This document shows, piece by piece, positions 41,735 through 50,517 of a DNA stretch of 64,000 nucleotides (positions within the stretch are counted from its first letter, which is position 1; each line of letters begins with the position of its first letter). Below the pieces are notes generated by a model. The model saw only the letters and a program-made list of their open reading frames with translations, was not told the origin of the DNA and made no database searches. A program made the position numbers and the translations under genes. The DNA comes from Longimicrobium sp. (GTDB lineage Bacteria; Gemmatimonadota; Gemmatimonadetes; Longimicrobiales; Longimicrobiaceae), in the NCBI RefSeq assembly GCF_035474595.1, contig NZ_DATIND010000097.1, forward strand, positions 1 through 64,000, written 5' to 3'.

Positions 41735-41784
41735 AGAAGCAGAGGAGCAGAGAACGGATCGCGGTTCTCTGCTCCTCTGCTTCT
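41735..41784. terminator. Bidirectional terminator hairpin
   Basis: A perfect 21-bp stem AGAAGCAGAGGAGCAGAGAAC around GGATCGCG. It lies between convergent osmC and the S41 peptidase gene. The loop matches that at 22813. Confidence 0.75.
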
Positions 41785-41800
41785 GCGCGTGAAATCCCGG

Positions 41801-43162
41801 TCAGTTCGTTTTCCGCAGCGTGGTCACGTCGCCGGCGGCGGTGCGGACGCGCAGGGCGATGACGGCGCCGGACGCGTCGCGCACGAAGTCGATGCGCTCG
41901 GCGGGCGTGGGCGCGAACTCGGTGGCGGTGATGGCGGTCAGCGCGTCGGCGGGGCGGTCGGCGCGGCGCTGGTACATCAGGCGTCCGCCGTCCACGCTCA
42001 CCACGCGGTTGCCGTAGGTCCCGGCGTACGCCGCGATCGCCGCCGGGTCCAGCGCGACCGGGTGCAGCGCGGACTCGACGGTCTCGCGCGTCCACGCCAG
42101 CTCCTGCCTGCGCATCGGATCCGTCTCCCGCTCCGCCAGCGTCTTCAGCGCGTCGGCGTGCGCGGCGGCCAGCGCCTGCTCGGCCGTGGTCGTGGCGATG
42201 TCGGGCTGCACGCCGGCGCCCTCCCAGCCGCGCCCGGTGGTGGGATAGAAACCGTGGCCGATGGAGATGGAGATGCCCATCTGGTCGGTCAGCGGAAACA
42301 TCATGTTGTTGTATCCCCCGCCGCCCGTGCGCGTCCCCACGACCCTGGCGCGGCCGGCGGACTGCAGGGTGAAGGCGAACGCCTCGGCCGCCGAGAAGGT
42401 GCGCCCGCTGGTCAGCACGTAGACGGGGATGTTCAGCCGCTTGGCGCCGCCCACGGGCACGCTCACGTTCTTCATGGTGTCGCCCGCGATGCGCGTGTAG
42501 TTCCACGTCTGCGGCGTGCCGTCGGGCAGGAACCAGCTGGCCACGTAGTGGGCCATCTGGTTGCCGCCGCCGTTCCTCCGCACGTCCACGATCATGGCGT
42601 CCACGTGGCCCAGGAACGCCATCGCCGCGTCGATTGCCTGGGTGGCCTCGTCGCCGGTCATGAACTGGGTGATCTCGAGGTAGCCCACGTTCCCGTCCAG
42701 CTTCTCCACCCTGGCGAAGCCGTAGTTGGCGCGCCGCTGGGCCGCCACCTCCTCGGCCGTGAGCTGGCGCGGGCCGCCGCGCATGGGGCCGCCGTTCTTC
42801 CAAGACGCCAGCGCCATGGCGGCCGGGGTGCCCGCGGCGGGGCGGTAGGCGGTGTAGAGGTGGCCGTCGTGGTTGAACGCCTGCATCTCGCGGGTTAGCG
42901 CCTCGCCCAGCTGCGCCTCGGTGGCCGCGCCGTCGAACGCGCCGGCGGCCAGGCGGGCGCGGAGGTGCGCTGCCAGCATCCGCCCCGTGTCGGCGAAGGC
43001 GTAGTTGGCGATCAGGAGCTTCGCCGCGCTGTCGACCACCGCGCGGCGCGTGGCGGCGTCCAGCCGGCGCTCGGCCACCGGCGCGGGCGCCTGCGCGGCG
43101 AGGGCGATGGGGAGCGCCGTCGTGGCGAGCAGGGCTGCGGCGAGGAGGGTACGCGTACGCAT
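41801..43162 (-). CDS. S41 family (tail-specific/IRBP-type) peptidase, secreted
   Basis: This is a 453-aa protein with signal TLLAAALLATTALPIALAAQ. An N-terminal helical domain (RRAVVDSAAKLLIANYAFAD) is followed by the IRBP/S41 fold: GYLEITQFMTGDEATQAIDA, MIVDVRRNGGGNQMAHYVAS, YVLTSGRTFSAAEAFAFTLQ (nucleophile Ser in SAAE) and VVGTRTGGGGYN. There is no PDZ domain, as in the IRBP-like branch. A C-terminal beta domain (AYAGTYGNRVVSVDGGRLMY) follows. It probably degrades peptides in the periplasm. Confidence 0.9.
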   Translation of the reverse strand: MRTRTLLAAALLATTALPIALAAQAPAPVAERRLDAATRRAVVDSAAKLLIANYAFADTGRMLAAHLRARLAAGAFDGAATEAQLGEALTREMQAFNHDGHLYTAYRPAAGTPAAMALASWKNGGPMRGGPRQLTAEEVAAQRRANYGFARVEKLDGNVGYLEITQFMTGDEATQAIDAAMAFLGHVDAMIVDVRRNGGGNQMAHYVASWFLPDGTPQTWNYTRIAGDTMKNVSVPVGGAKRLNIPVYVLTSGRTFSAAEAFAFTLQSAGRARVVGTRTGGGGYNNMMFPLTDQMGISISIGHGFYPTTGRGWEGAGVQPDIATTTAEQALAAAHADALKTLAERETDPMRRQELAWTRETVESALHPVALDPAAIAAYAGTYGNRVVSVDGGRLMYQRRADRPADALTAITATEFAPTPAERIDFVRDASGAVIALRVRTAAGDVTTLRKTN

Positions 43163-43349
43163 CGGTCAGGTCTCCGTCAGGGAGATTTCGGATTCGGTAG
43201 ATGACGATCATGCCGCTCGCATCGTTCGCGGCGACGGGGGATATGTCGCACCAGCCGCGCGGAAGGTTGGATGGGGCAATGCGCGGCTAACGATCGGCTA
43301 ATCCGCGGGTGGAGAAGGATGAGTGCTGACTGATGAGCGCACGCGCTGA

Positions 43350-43618
43350 CCGGGAATGGAATTCCCGGGCTATAGCAGCACAAAGTCCCTTCGGGACTGC
43401 TCTCCGGCATCTTCTCTTCCCCCCAACTATTGCGCGGGGCTGCCATCCAGCATCTGCTCTCTCCGGTTGCACCCTGCCCGCCCGGGTGGCCCCCTCCCCC
43501 GCTCCGCGGGGGAGGGGAGAACTCAACGCTGCACCAGCATCAGTGAGGTGCCGGGATGCCGGAGCTACAGTCCCGAAGGGACTTTGTGCTTTTGTTGCCC
43601 GGGAATTCCATTCCCGGG
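43350..43618. repeat. R1 inverted pair (copies 10 and 11), 269 bp
   Basis: Copy 10 (43350-43398, plus): CCGGGAAT/ATTCCCGG, AGTCCCTTCGGGACT. Copy 11 (43569-43618, minus): the same stems, linker AACAAAAGCACAA. Between them lie CACCCTGCCCGCCCGGG and a G/C-rich inverted stretch also seen at 56150-56215. The spacer 43163-43757 has no gene. Confidence 0.8.
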
Positions 43619-43627
43619 TGCCGGCCG

Positions 43628-43670
43628 CGCACTCAGCACTCAGCACTCAGCACCCAGCACTCAGCACTCC
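43628..43670. repeat. SSR array, 7-bp unit (CACTCAG)
   Basis: About six CACTCAG units (one CACCCAG), the same unit as 33313-33366. Confidence 0.85.
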
Positions 43671-43757
43671 TCCTCCCCGCCCTTGCCGCCCACGCGCCCC
43701 GGGCGTATGCTCCGCTCCGTTCCGCATCTCCTTGAACCGCCTGCCGTTGCCGCACCG

Positions 43758-44855
43758 ATGAAGCGCTTTGCCGCGTACGATCCCCCCGAGTACCTGGACT
43801 GGACCGCCGACCCCGAGCTGCTGCGGCAGTACCGCGAGCGCATCGACGCCGACCCCGAGCGCCGCGCCGCCATCCGCGCGCTGTCGCAGGACGGGCTGCT
43901 GGCGATCTACGCCGGCCTTTTGCGCAACCGGCTGCACGACGTGGCGCTGAAGCGCTGGGTGAAGAACGGGGTGATCAGCAAGGCGTGGCTGGGCACCGGC
44001 GAGGAGGCCGTGACCATCGGCCCCGTGCACGCGCTGCGGCGCAGCGGCCCGGACCACGACGTGGTGGCGCCCATGATCCGCAACGCGGGCTCGTGCCACG
44101 AGATGGGGATGCCCATCGCCGAGATCTTCCGCACCTACCTGGGCACCGCCGACGGGCCCAACGGCGGGCGCGACCTGCACGTGGGCGACCTGCGCTACGG
44201 CGTGCTCTCGCCCATCTCCAACATCGGCGACGTGCCGCCGGTGATCAGCGGGATCGCGCTCTCGTTCCTGCAGCGCGGGCAGGACCGCGTGGGGATGACC
44301 TGGATCGGCGACGGGTCGACCAAGCACGCCGGGATCCACGAGGCGCTGAACTTCGCGGGGGTCAAGCGGCTCCCGGTGATCTTCATCATCCAGAACAACC
44401 AGGTGGCGCTGGGAACGCGGGTGGCCGTGCATTCGGCCGGCGCCTTCGACGACTGGCCGGCCATGTACGGCCTGGCCGGCGGGCGCTTCGACGGCAACCA
44501 CGTGCTGGACGCGTACGGCGCCGCGCGCGTGGCCGCCGACCGCGCCCGCGCCGGCGAGGGCGCCACGCTGCTGGTGACCGACACCTTCCGCATGGGCGGC
44601 CACGCCACGCACGACGAGCGCGAGGCGCGCAGCCTGTTCTCCGCCGACACCTTCCGCGAGTGGGGGAAGCGCGACCCGGTGGGGATGTACGAGGCATGGC
44701 TCGAGGGCGAGGGCATTGCCCGCGACGTGCTGGAGCGCATCGAGGCCGAGGTCACCGCCGAGGTCGACGCCGCCGCCGAGGAGGCGCTGAAGAGCCGCGA
44801 CGCGGCGATGCCGGCGGGCGAAAGCGCCGAGCTGGGCGTCTACGCCGCGGCGTGA
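43758..44855 (+). CDS. Thiamine-pyrophosphate dehydrogenase E1 alpha subunit
   Basis: This is a 365-aa alpha subunit of a pyruvate or branched-chain 2-oxo-acid dehydrogenase. The TPP-Mg motif spans GDG (184-186) to NN (213-214) (GDGSTKHAGIHEALNF ... FIIQNNQ). RYGVLSPISNIGDVPP and FRMGGHATHDEREA are typical of E1 alpha. No E1 beta, E2 or E3 gene adjoins it, so its partner must be elsewhere. The start at 43758 is chosen where homology begins; upstream frame runs into repeats. Substrate cannot be assigned. Confidence 0.9.
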   Translation: MKRFAAYDPPEYLDWTADPELLRQYRERIDADPERRAAIRALSQDGLLAIYAGLLRNRLHDVALKRWVKNGVISKAWLGTGEEAVTIGPVHALRRSGPDHDVVAPMIRNAGSCHEMGMPIAEIFRTYLGTADGPNGGRDLHVGDLRYGVLSPISNIGDVPPVISGIALSFLQRGQDRVGMTWIGDGSTKHAGIHEALNFAGVKRLPVIFIIQNNQVALGTRVAVHSAGAFDDWPAMYGLAGGRFDGNHVLDAYGAARVAADRARAGEGATLLVTDTFRMGGHATHDEREARSLFSADTFREWGKRDPVGMYEAWLEGEGIARDVLERIEAEVTAEVDAAAEEALKSRDAAMPAGESAELGVYAAA

Positions 44856-44935
44856 GTCGTCCCCGCGCAGAGCGGGTCGGGGGAGGATGAAAGGTGATCG
44901 GCGATGAGCGCCGATGCCGCGGAGTGCGCGGAACA

Positions 44936-44987
44936 GCCTCGCGCAGTTTGCGAGGCTTCCCGTAGTTGTTGCTGCGACTTCAGTCGC
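44936..44987 (-). repeat. R1 two-hairpin repeat, copy 12 (minus orientation)
   Basis: On the minus strand: GCGACT-GA-AGTCGC, CAACAACTACGGGAA, GCCTCGC ... GCGAGGC. The first stem shows a paired change relative to copy 4 (GCGGCT/AGCCGC). A decayed R3 half lies at 45029-45075. No gene between 44856 and 45160. Confidence 0.78.
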
Positions 44988-45160
44988 CGGTGATCGCCTG
45001 CGCCGGAACCTTTTCATCCACGCCGGCCATACCTCTACCGGTTTCCGCGCAGCCGGTTGCAGGCCGACAGATCCATCGCTGGAAAGCACGTCGGCTCGGG
45101 ATGTGCGCGGAGTCGTCGTTCGGCCGTGAGCGGCGCCGGAGACCTGCAACGGGAGGGGGA

Positions 45161-45967
45161 ATGAAGCTGAAGGCGGTGAAGCAGCGCGAGCGCGTGCGGC
45201 TGCGCGACGAGGATGCCGCGCGCCCCGCCGGGCTGCCCGACGACGACGAGCTGGAGCAGCGGCTGGCCAAGCTCGCCGAGCGCCTGTCCACCTACCAGAC
45301 CGCACTCTACGCCGAGGCCAAACGCTCGCTCCTGGTCGTCTTCCAGGCGCGCGACGCGGGCGGCAAGGACGGGGCGATCAAGCGCGTGTTCGGCCCGCTG
45401 AACCCGCAGGGCTCGTACGTGGCCAGCTTCAAGGCGCCCAGCGAGGACGAGCTGGCGCACGACTACCTCTGGCGCGTGCACCACTTCGTTCCGCAGAAGG
45501 GGTACATCGGCATCTTCAACCGCTCGCACTACGAGGACGTGCTGGTGCCGCGGGTGGAGGAGCTGGTGCCGCCGAAAGTGTGGAAGAAGCGCTACCGGCA
45601 GATCAACGACTTCGAGCGGATGCTGGCCGAGAACGGCGTCACCATCCTCAAGTTCTTCCTGCACGTCTCGCGGGACGAGCAGAAGGAGCGGCTGCTGGCG
45701 CGGCTGGACGATCCCACCAAGAACTGGAAGTTCCGCGCGGGCGACCTGGCCGCGCGCGCCAAGTGGCGCGAGTACAGCCGCGCCTACCGCGACCTGATCT
45801 CGCGGTGCAGCACGCCGTGGGCGCCGTGGTTCGTCGTCCCCTCCGACGACAAGCGCGTGCGCGACTACCTGGTCGCGCGCACCGTCGTCCGCATGCTGCG
45901 GAAGATGGATCCCCAGTTCCCCAAGGCCGATCCCGAAGTCCTCTCCTGGCGCGACAAGATCGAGTAG
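45161..45967 (+). CDS. ppk2: Polyphosphate kinase 2 family
   Basis: This 268-aa kinase transfers phosphate between polyphosphate and nucleoside di- or monophosphates. The Walker A-like FQARDAGGKDG (residues 61-71), FNRSHYEDVLVPRVE, the lid FLHVSRDEQKERLLARLDDP with NWKFRAGDL, and PWFVVPSDDKRVRDY match single-domain PPK2. GGGAGGGGG precedes the ATG. The class (I, II or III) cannot be told reliably by eye. Single gene with a terminator. Confidence 0.93.
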   Translation: MKLKAVKQRERVRLRDEDAARPAGLPDDDELEQRLAKLAERLSTYQTALYAEAKRSLLVVFQARDAGGKDGAIKRVFGPLNPQGSYVASFKAPSEDELAHDYLWRVHHFVPQKGYIGIFNRSHYEDVLVPRVEELVPPKVWKKRYRQINDFERMLAENGVTILKFFLHVSRDEQKERLLARLDDPTKNWKFRAGDLAARAKWREYSRAYRDLISRCSTPWAPWFVVPSDDKRVRDYLVARTVVRMLRKMDPQFPKADPEVLSWRDKIE

Positions 45968-45990
45968 ATCTTCGGCACGCGCAGACGCAC

Positions 45991-46027
45991 GACAGGCACG
46001 AGCCGGAACTCCGCGCTCGTGCCTGTC
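45991..46027 (+). terminator. Intrinsic terminator of ppk2
   Basis: A 13-bp perfect stem GACAGGCACGAGC with an 11-nt loop, followed by TCGTTCT, 23 bp after the stop. Confidence 0.72.
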
Positions 46028-46042
46028 TCGTTCTGCATTGAA

Positions 46043-46094
46043 GCCTCGCGCGGTTTGCGAGGCTTTCCGTCGTTGTTGCCGCGGCTTCAGCCGC
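46043..46094 (-). repeat. R1 two-hairpin repeat, copy 13 (minus orientation)
   Basis: GCGGCTGAAGCCGC, GGCAACAACGACGGAAA, GCCTCGC ... GCGAGGC. Confidence 0.78.
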
Positions 46095-46127
46095 CCTTGC
46101 GATGCCGGTTTCGTACTCTGGGGAGAT

Positions 46128-46958
46128 TCACCGCGTCGGCGCCGACCACATGATCGCCATTCCGCCGTTCCCCGCGGGGGCCACGCGGGCGCCGAGGAGG
46201 AGGCGGTCGACGGGGTTGTTGGGATGCGCGTGCGTGTAGCCCACGACCTTCCAGCCGCTGAACGCGCCGATCCCCGCGCCCACCACCACGTCGCTCGCCC
46301 AGTGCTTGTTGTTGTACATCCGGCTGATGCCGACCAGGCTGGCCGCCGAGTACAGCCCCACCGCGGCCAGCGTGCGGTGCCGCGGCCACCAGTGCCCGAT
46401 CTCGCTCGCGCCCGCCGCCGCGGCCGCGAAGGCGGCGCTGGTGTGGCCGCTGGGCATGGACTGGTGCTTGTCGCCGTGGAAGCCGCGCCCGAAGCCGTAG
46501 TCGAATGGGTCGCGCGGGCTTGCGTACGGCCGCGAGCGCCCCACGACGCCCTTGGTCAGCGTGGTGATGGCCTCGGCCATCATGACGGACTCGAAGGTGT
46601 GCAGCCCCGTGTCGGCCAGGTGCGGCCGCCCGAACGCGCGCCCCGCCGCGTACAGCCCGCCCGAGATGATGAGCGAGCCCGGCGCGCCCAGCAGCCGCAC
46701 GCCGTTGGCGCTCTTCGACAGCACCCGGTTGGTCTGCACCGACGAGTCCTGCAGCGAGCGCGCGAGCGCACGGTCCAGCGGCGACATCACCACCGCGCCG
46801 GCCACGAACCCGCCCGCGATCAGCAGGTCGCGGTGCCGGAACAGGTGCGGGCTGCGCTGCGCCGCCGTGTCGGGCGCGTTCAGCGTCTGCCCGCCCGCCG
46901 GAGCCGCCGCCAGCATGGCGCCCGCGAGCGCCGCCATCCACCGTCGCGTCATCGTCAT
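46128..46958 (-). CDS. PAP2-type phosphatase, secreted
   Basis: This 276-aa acid phosphatase/lipid phosphatase has signal RRWMAALAGAMLAAAPAGGQ. The three PAP2 motifs are KGVVGRSRPYASP, SMPSGHTSAAF and SRMYNNKHWASDVVVGAGIG, all intact. Hydrophobic segments around residues 50-130 fit a membrane-anchored undecaprenyl- or phosphatidate-phosphatase. ATG 46958 follows GGGGGG; a second ATG is two codons in. Confidence 0.9.
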   Translation of the reverse strand: MTMTRRWMAALAGAMLAAAPAGGQTLNAPDTAAQRSPHLFRHRDLLIAGGFVAGAVVMSPLDRALARSLQDSSVQTNRVLSKSANGVRLLGAPGSLIISGGLYAAGRAFGRPHLADTGLHTFESVMMAEAITTLTKGVVGRSRPYASPRDPFDYGFGRGFHGDKHQSMPSGHTSAAFAAAAAGASEIGHWWPRHRTLAAVGLYSAASLVGISRMYNNKHWASDVVVGAGIGAFSGWKVVGYTHAHPNNPVDRLLLGARVAPAGNGGMAIMWSAPTR

Positions 46959-47180
46959 CCCCCCCAAGGTTCCCTCATCCTCCGCCCCACATCCCCGCAA
47001 ACGCAAGGACACTGCCGCATCGTAACGTACCCCCGGCTTCCTTGCAGCAGGATGACGGCGAGCAGGAGATGCACCTCGACCCGCGCCGGCTCGTGGAGAG
47101 GGCGCGACGGCAGCAGAAACGCAAAGGCGGGCGAACCGTGCACGATCCGCCGCCTGCGTCAGCCTTCCAATCCTTTTCGA

Positions 47181-47318
47181 TCAACTCTCCATTCCGGCCC
47201 GGCGCCAGAATTCCTCCTCGTCGATCAACCGAGCGCCGTCGTGAAAGATCGCGAGGAGGCGCTCGGCGGCGATCCAGCCCATCACGACATCGATCACGAG
47301 TTCCTGGAGAGGATTCAT
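47181..47318 (-). CDS. Possible 45-aa protein downstream of the acyl-CoA synthetase
   Basis: MNPLQELVIDVVMGWIAAER begins 1 bp after the acyl-CoA synthetase stop; the rest is acidic with EEEFWRRAGMES at the end. The composition is protein-like, and its position suggests translational coupling. No family is known. It may be a real small protein or chance. Confidence 0.4.
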   Translation of the reverse strand: MNPLQELVIDVVMGWIAAERLLAIFHDGARLIDEEEFWRRAGMES

Positions 47319-47319
47319 C

Positions 47320-49170
47320 TCAGTCCGGCGAGTGGCCGGTGTAGAGACGGTCGATGTCGTCGGCGTACTTCTTCTCGACCAGGTGGCGCTTGATGCTGAG
47401 CTTGGGCGTCAGCAGGCCGTTGTCGATGGTGAACTCCTCGGGGATCACCAGCACCTTCTTGGGCACCTCGTAGCGCGCGAAGCCGGTCAGCCGCCCCAGC
47501 GTCTCGCGCTCGAACAACTCCTGCACCTTCGGCTGGCGGGCCAGCGCCTCGCGGTCCGCCGTCTCCATCGCCTGCCCCTTCGCCCAGGCGTCCAGCTGCT
47601 CGTAGTCGGGAACCACGAGCAGGCTGGGGAAGGCGCGCCGGTCGCCGATCATCACCACCTGCGCCACGTAGGGCGACATCGCCGCCAGGTTCTCGATGGG
47701 CGCGGGGGCCACGTTCTTTCCGCCGGCGGTCACGATGATGTTCTTCAGCCGGTCGGTGATGCGCAGGAAGCCGTCCTCCAGCTCGCCGATGTCGCCGGTG
47801 TGGAACCAGCCGTCCTCGTCAATCAGCTCGGCCGTGGCGTCGGGGTTGTTCCAGTACCCCTTCATCACGTGCGGGCCGCGGGTCAGGATCTCGCCCTCGT
47901 CGCTGATCGCCGCCTCCACGCCGGGGACGATGGGGCCCACCGTCCCCAGCCGCCACTTCGCCGGCTTGTTCACCGCGATCACGGGCGAGGTTTCCGTCAG
48001 CCCGTACCCCTCGTAGACGGGGAGGCCGGCGGCCCAGAAGAAGCGCGCGATCCCCGGCGCCAGCGGCGCGCCGCCGGAGATGAAGGTGCGCAGCCGCCCG
48101 CCCGTGCGCTCCCGCAGCTTCGAGAACACCAGCCGGTCCGCCAGCCGGTACTGCATCGCCGTCACGGCGCCGGGCTCGCGGCCGGCCATCCGCGCGTCCA
48201 CCACCGCCTCGCCGGTGCGCCGCGCCCACCCCACGATCGCCTTCTTCACCCCCGTCACCCCGGTCACCTTCGTGTAGATCTTCTCGAAGAGGCGGGGGAC
48301 GGAGACGGCCACGGTGGGGCGCACCTCCATCAGGTTGTCGGCCACCTTGTCCATCGATTCGGCGTAGGCGATGCCGATCCCCGAATCGAAGTACCAGTAG
48401 TCCACCATCCGCTCGAACACGTGCGACAGCGGGAGGAACGAGAGCGCCACGTCGCCCGGCTGCGGATCGAGCACCTCGTGCTGGCGGCAGGCGGCCACGT
48501 TGGAGCACAGGTTCCAGTGCGTGAGCATCACCCCCTTGGGCGCGCCGGTGGTCCCCGAGGTGTAGATGAGCGTCGCCACGTCGTCGCGGGTGACGGCCCG
48601 CGCGCCCTGCCGGAAGTCGCCCGCGCGCCCCCCGGCGATGGCCCGCTTCCCGTTCGCGACCACGTCATCGAAGCCGAGCACCCGGTCTTCCCCGCACCGC
48701 CCCTCGAAGCAGACGACCAGCTTCAGGTCGGGGAGCGCGTGGCGGATCTCCTGGATCTTGGCCAGCTGCGCGGCGTTGGAGACGCACACCGCCGCCGCGC
48801 CCGAGTCGCGCAGGATGTACTCCACCTGATGCGCGGGAAGGGTGGGGTACAGCGGCACGTCGATGCCGTGGATGCCGAGCACCGCGTAGTCGGCCACCAC
48901 CCACTCGGGGCGGTTCTCGGAGAGGATGGCCACGCGCGCCCCCGGCCCGATCCCCGCCTCGCCCAGCCCCGCCGCGAACGCCGCCACGCGCGACTCCAGC
49001 TCCTGGTGGGAGATGGGGTGCCACTGGCCGCCCGCCTTGTACTGCAGCGCGTCCGGCCGCCTGTACCGGTCCACCGCGTCCAGGAAGAGCTTGAGGATGG
49101 TGTCGCGCTCCACGGCCGCGAGCGGAACGAGCGGGCTGCGAGTTTTGAGCGCGGTGGCGGTCCTGGGCAT
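47320..49170 (-). CDS. Long-chain acyl-CoA synthetase (AMP-forming)
   Basis: This 616-aa enzyme activates fatty acids through an acyl-adenylate. The P-loop is YTSGTTGAPKGVMLTH, followed by GGAPLAPGIARFFWAAG, YEGYGLTETSPVIAVN, the hinge DRLKNIIVTAGGKNVAP and the C-terminal K in TPKLSIKRH. The size and the FACS-type GYWNNPDATAELIDEDGWFH place it with FadD15/ACSL-type enzymes. The ATG at 49170 starts MPRTATALKT; an SSR array lies just upstream. Confidence 0.93.
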   Translation of the reverse strand: MPRTATALKTRSPLVPLAAVERDTILKLFLDAVDRYRRPDALQYKAGGQWHPISHQELESRVAAFAAGLGEAGIGPGARVAILSENRPEWVVADYAVLGIHGIDVPLYPTLPAHQVEYILRDSGAAAVCVSNAAQLAKIQEIRHALPDLKLVVCFEGRCGEDRVLGFDDVVANGKRAIAGGRAGDFRQGARAVTRDDVATLIYTSGTTGAPKGVMLTHWNLCSNVAACRQHEVLDPQPGDVALSFLPLSHVFERMVDYWYFDSGIGIAYAESMDKVADNLMEVRPTVAVSVPRLFEKIYTKVTGVTGVKKAIVGWARRTGEAVVDARMAGREPGAVTAMQYRLADRLVFSKLRERTGGRLRTFISGGAPLAPGIARFFWAAGLPVYEGYGLTETSPVIAVNKPAKWRLGTVGPIVPGVEAAISDEGEILTRGPHVMKGYWNNPDATAELIDEDGWFHTGDIGELEDGFLRITDRLKNIIVTAGGKNVAPAPIENLAAMSPYVAQVVMIGDRRAFPSLLVVPDYEQLDAWAKGQAMETADREALARQPKVQELFERETLGRLTGFARYEVPKKVLVIPEEFTIDNGLLTPKLSIKRHLVEKKYADDIDRLYTGHSPD

Positions 49171-49187
49171 GGATGCCTGGGGAGAAG

Positions 49188-49224
49188 GTGCGAAAGTGCG
49201 AAGGTGCGAGAGTGCGAAAGTGCA
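49188..49224. repeat. SSR array, 8-bp unit (GTGCGAAA type)
   Basis: About five units just upstream of the acyl-CoA synthetase ATG. Confidence 0.82.
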
Positions 49225-49340
49225 TCGCCGTGAGGATGATACACCCCGCGGGGCGCACGATTGTTCGCGAATATGCCGGGCGCGGCGGGCGCCGCACAAG
49301 GCGGGCGTCGAACGCTCGTTCGAGGAGGGGAACACGAGCC

Positions 49341-49368
49341 GGGGGAGCCGGCTGGCGCCGGCTCCCCC
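49341..49368. terminator. Orphan hairpin in the long spacer
   Basis: GGGGGAGCCGGC-TGGC-GCCGGCTCCCCC. It lies in the 811-bp spacer 49171-49981, far from any gene end. The rest of that spacer has an R2 composite and no gene I can support. Confidence 0.4.
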
Positions 49369-49682
49369 GTGCTCCCGAGGCGGGAGGCGCATTTCTGGGC
49401 CCGCAAACCGCGACGTCTGGGATCGCGGTGAGGTTGCGGGCGGCGAGACCGAGAAAACCCGGCGCGGAGAGCGCCGGCCGTTCAACATTCCCGCCGCGGA
49501 GAAGAGAAATATCCGTTCCGGTTCGAGCTCAGCGCCGAAATCGCGCGCAAATGCTTGAGATTAGATGAGATGCATGGGGACGAATGCGTCCGAATCGGTT
49601 GCAATCCGCGCTCTGCACCGCGATTTGCGGCGTGCGCGCCGGGCGCTGGTCGCGCGGGAAACGGCGTGGAGCGCGCCCGCGG

Positions 49683-49868
49683 CATCGCGCCCTCTCCGGC
49701 CGGCTCAGGCCGTCCACCTCTCCCGTACCGGGAGAGGTAGCCGTCACGCATCACCGTCACACAGAAGCATCGGCGGAAGATGCGGTTGCAGGCCGCGCGC
49801 ATGTCAATCCAGCCCCCCTCGCCCGGAACGGGAGAGGGCGAGCGCTCTCAGGCGCGGGGAGAGGGCGC
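49683..49868 (+). repeat. R2 composite repeat
   Basis: The 59-bp block at 49683-49741 and second block at 49815-49868, ending GGGGAGAGGGCGCG. Confidence 0.78.
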
Positions 49869-49911
49869 GAGGCCGCGGACGCGCACGGCCGGTTGGTCCC
49901 CGGACGCCAAA

Positions 49912-49941
49912 GCGCCCCGCGGCTGCTCTGCCGCGGGGCGC
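49912..49941 (-). terminator. Terminator hairpin of the bacilliredoxin gene
   Basis: A 12-bp perfect stem GCGCCCCGCGGC with a 6-nt loop, 40 bp past the stop on the minus strand. No T-tract. Confidence 0.6.
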
Positions 49942-49981
49942 CTGGTATGATCCGCTGATCCGGTTCCTGCTCAGCCGCGGC

Positions 49982-50401
49982 TCAGCAGTACTGCTCGAAG
50001 GCGGTGACGAGGTCGCGGGCGATGGCGTCTGCCGTGCGTCCTTCGATCTGGTGGCGCTCCATCATGTAGGCCACGTCGCCGTCCTTCAGCAGCGCGATCG
50101 ACGGCGACGAGGGCGGATAGCCGTGGATGTACTCACGGGCGCGGGCGGTGGCCTCCAGGTCCTGCCCGGCGAACACGGTGGTCATCTTCGGCGGCTTCTT
50201 CTGCGCCGCCTCCAGCGCCATGGCAATGCCGGGGCGCGCGTTGCGGGCCGCGCAGCCGCACATGCTGTTCACCACCAGCAGCGTGGGCTCCTTCGCATCG
50301 GCCAGCTCCTGGTCCACTTCCTCGGCCGTCTTCAGCTCCTGCACGCCAAGGCGCGTAAGCTCCTGGCGCATGGGCGTGATGAACCGCTCGTCGTAAGGCA
50401 T
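49982..50401 (-). CDS. Bacilliredoxin (BrxA/BrxB, YphP/YqiW family)
   Basis: This 139-aa thioredoxin-like protein removes bacillithiol from mixed disulfides in Bacillus. The CGC active site (NSMCGCAARNARP, residues 48-50), VFAGQDLEATARAREY and PPSSPSIALLKDGDVAYMME match the family. The second of two ATGs has GGAGGT at better spacing. Whether this organism makes bacillithiol cannot be judged from the window. Confidence 0.93.
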   Translation of the reverse strand: MPYDERFITPMRQELTRLGVQELKTAEEVDQELADAKEPTLLVVNSMCGCAARNARPGIAMALEAAQKKPPKMTTVFAGQDLEATARAREYIHGYPPSSPSIALLKDGDVAYMMERHQIEGRTADAIARDLVTAFEQYC

Positions 50402-50517
50402 CATCCACCTCCGGTTATGTGGCTCGAATCGGCGGGGCGCCGATTGGTTCACTGCTGTACGATACCCAATCTACACCACCCCGCAAGCCGCGTACAACCG
50501 TGAGATCCGGACATCTT

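Noticed and set aside
47000-47184. 62-69 codon minus-strand frames between the PAP2 gene and the 45-aa frame
   Set aside because: Cys/Ser/Arg-rich composition without coding bias; no start signal.
49230-49980. Small frames in the longest spacer
   Set aside because: They run through R2 blocks and lack ribosome-binding sites and codon bias.
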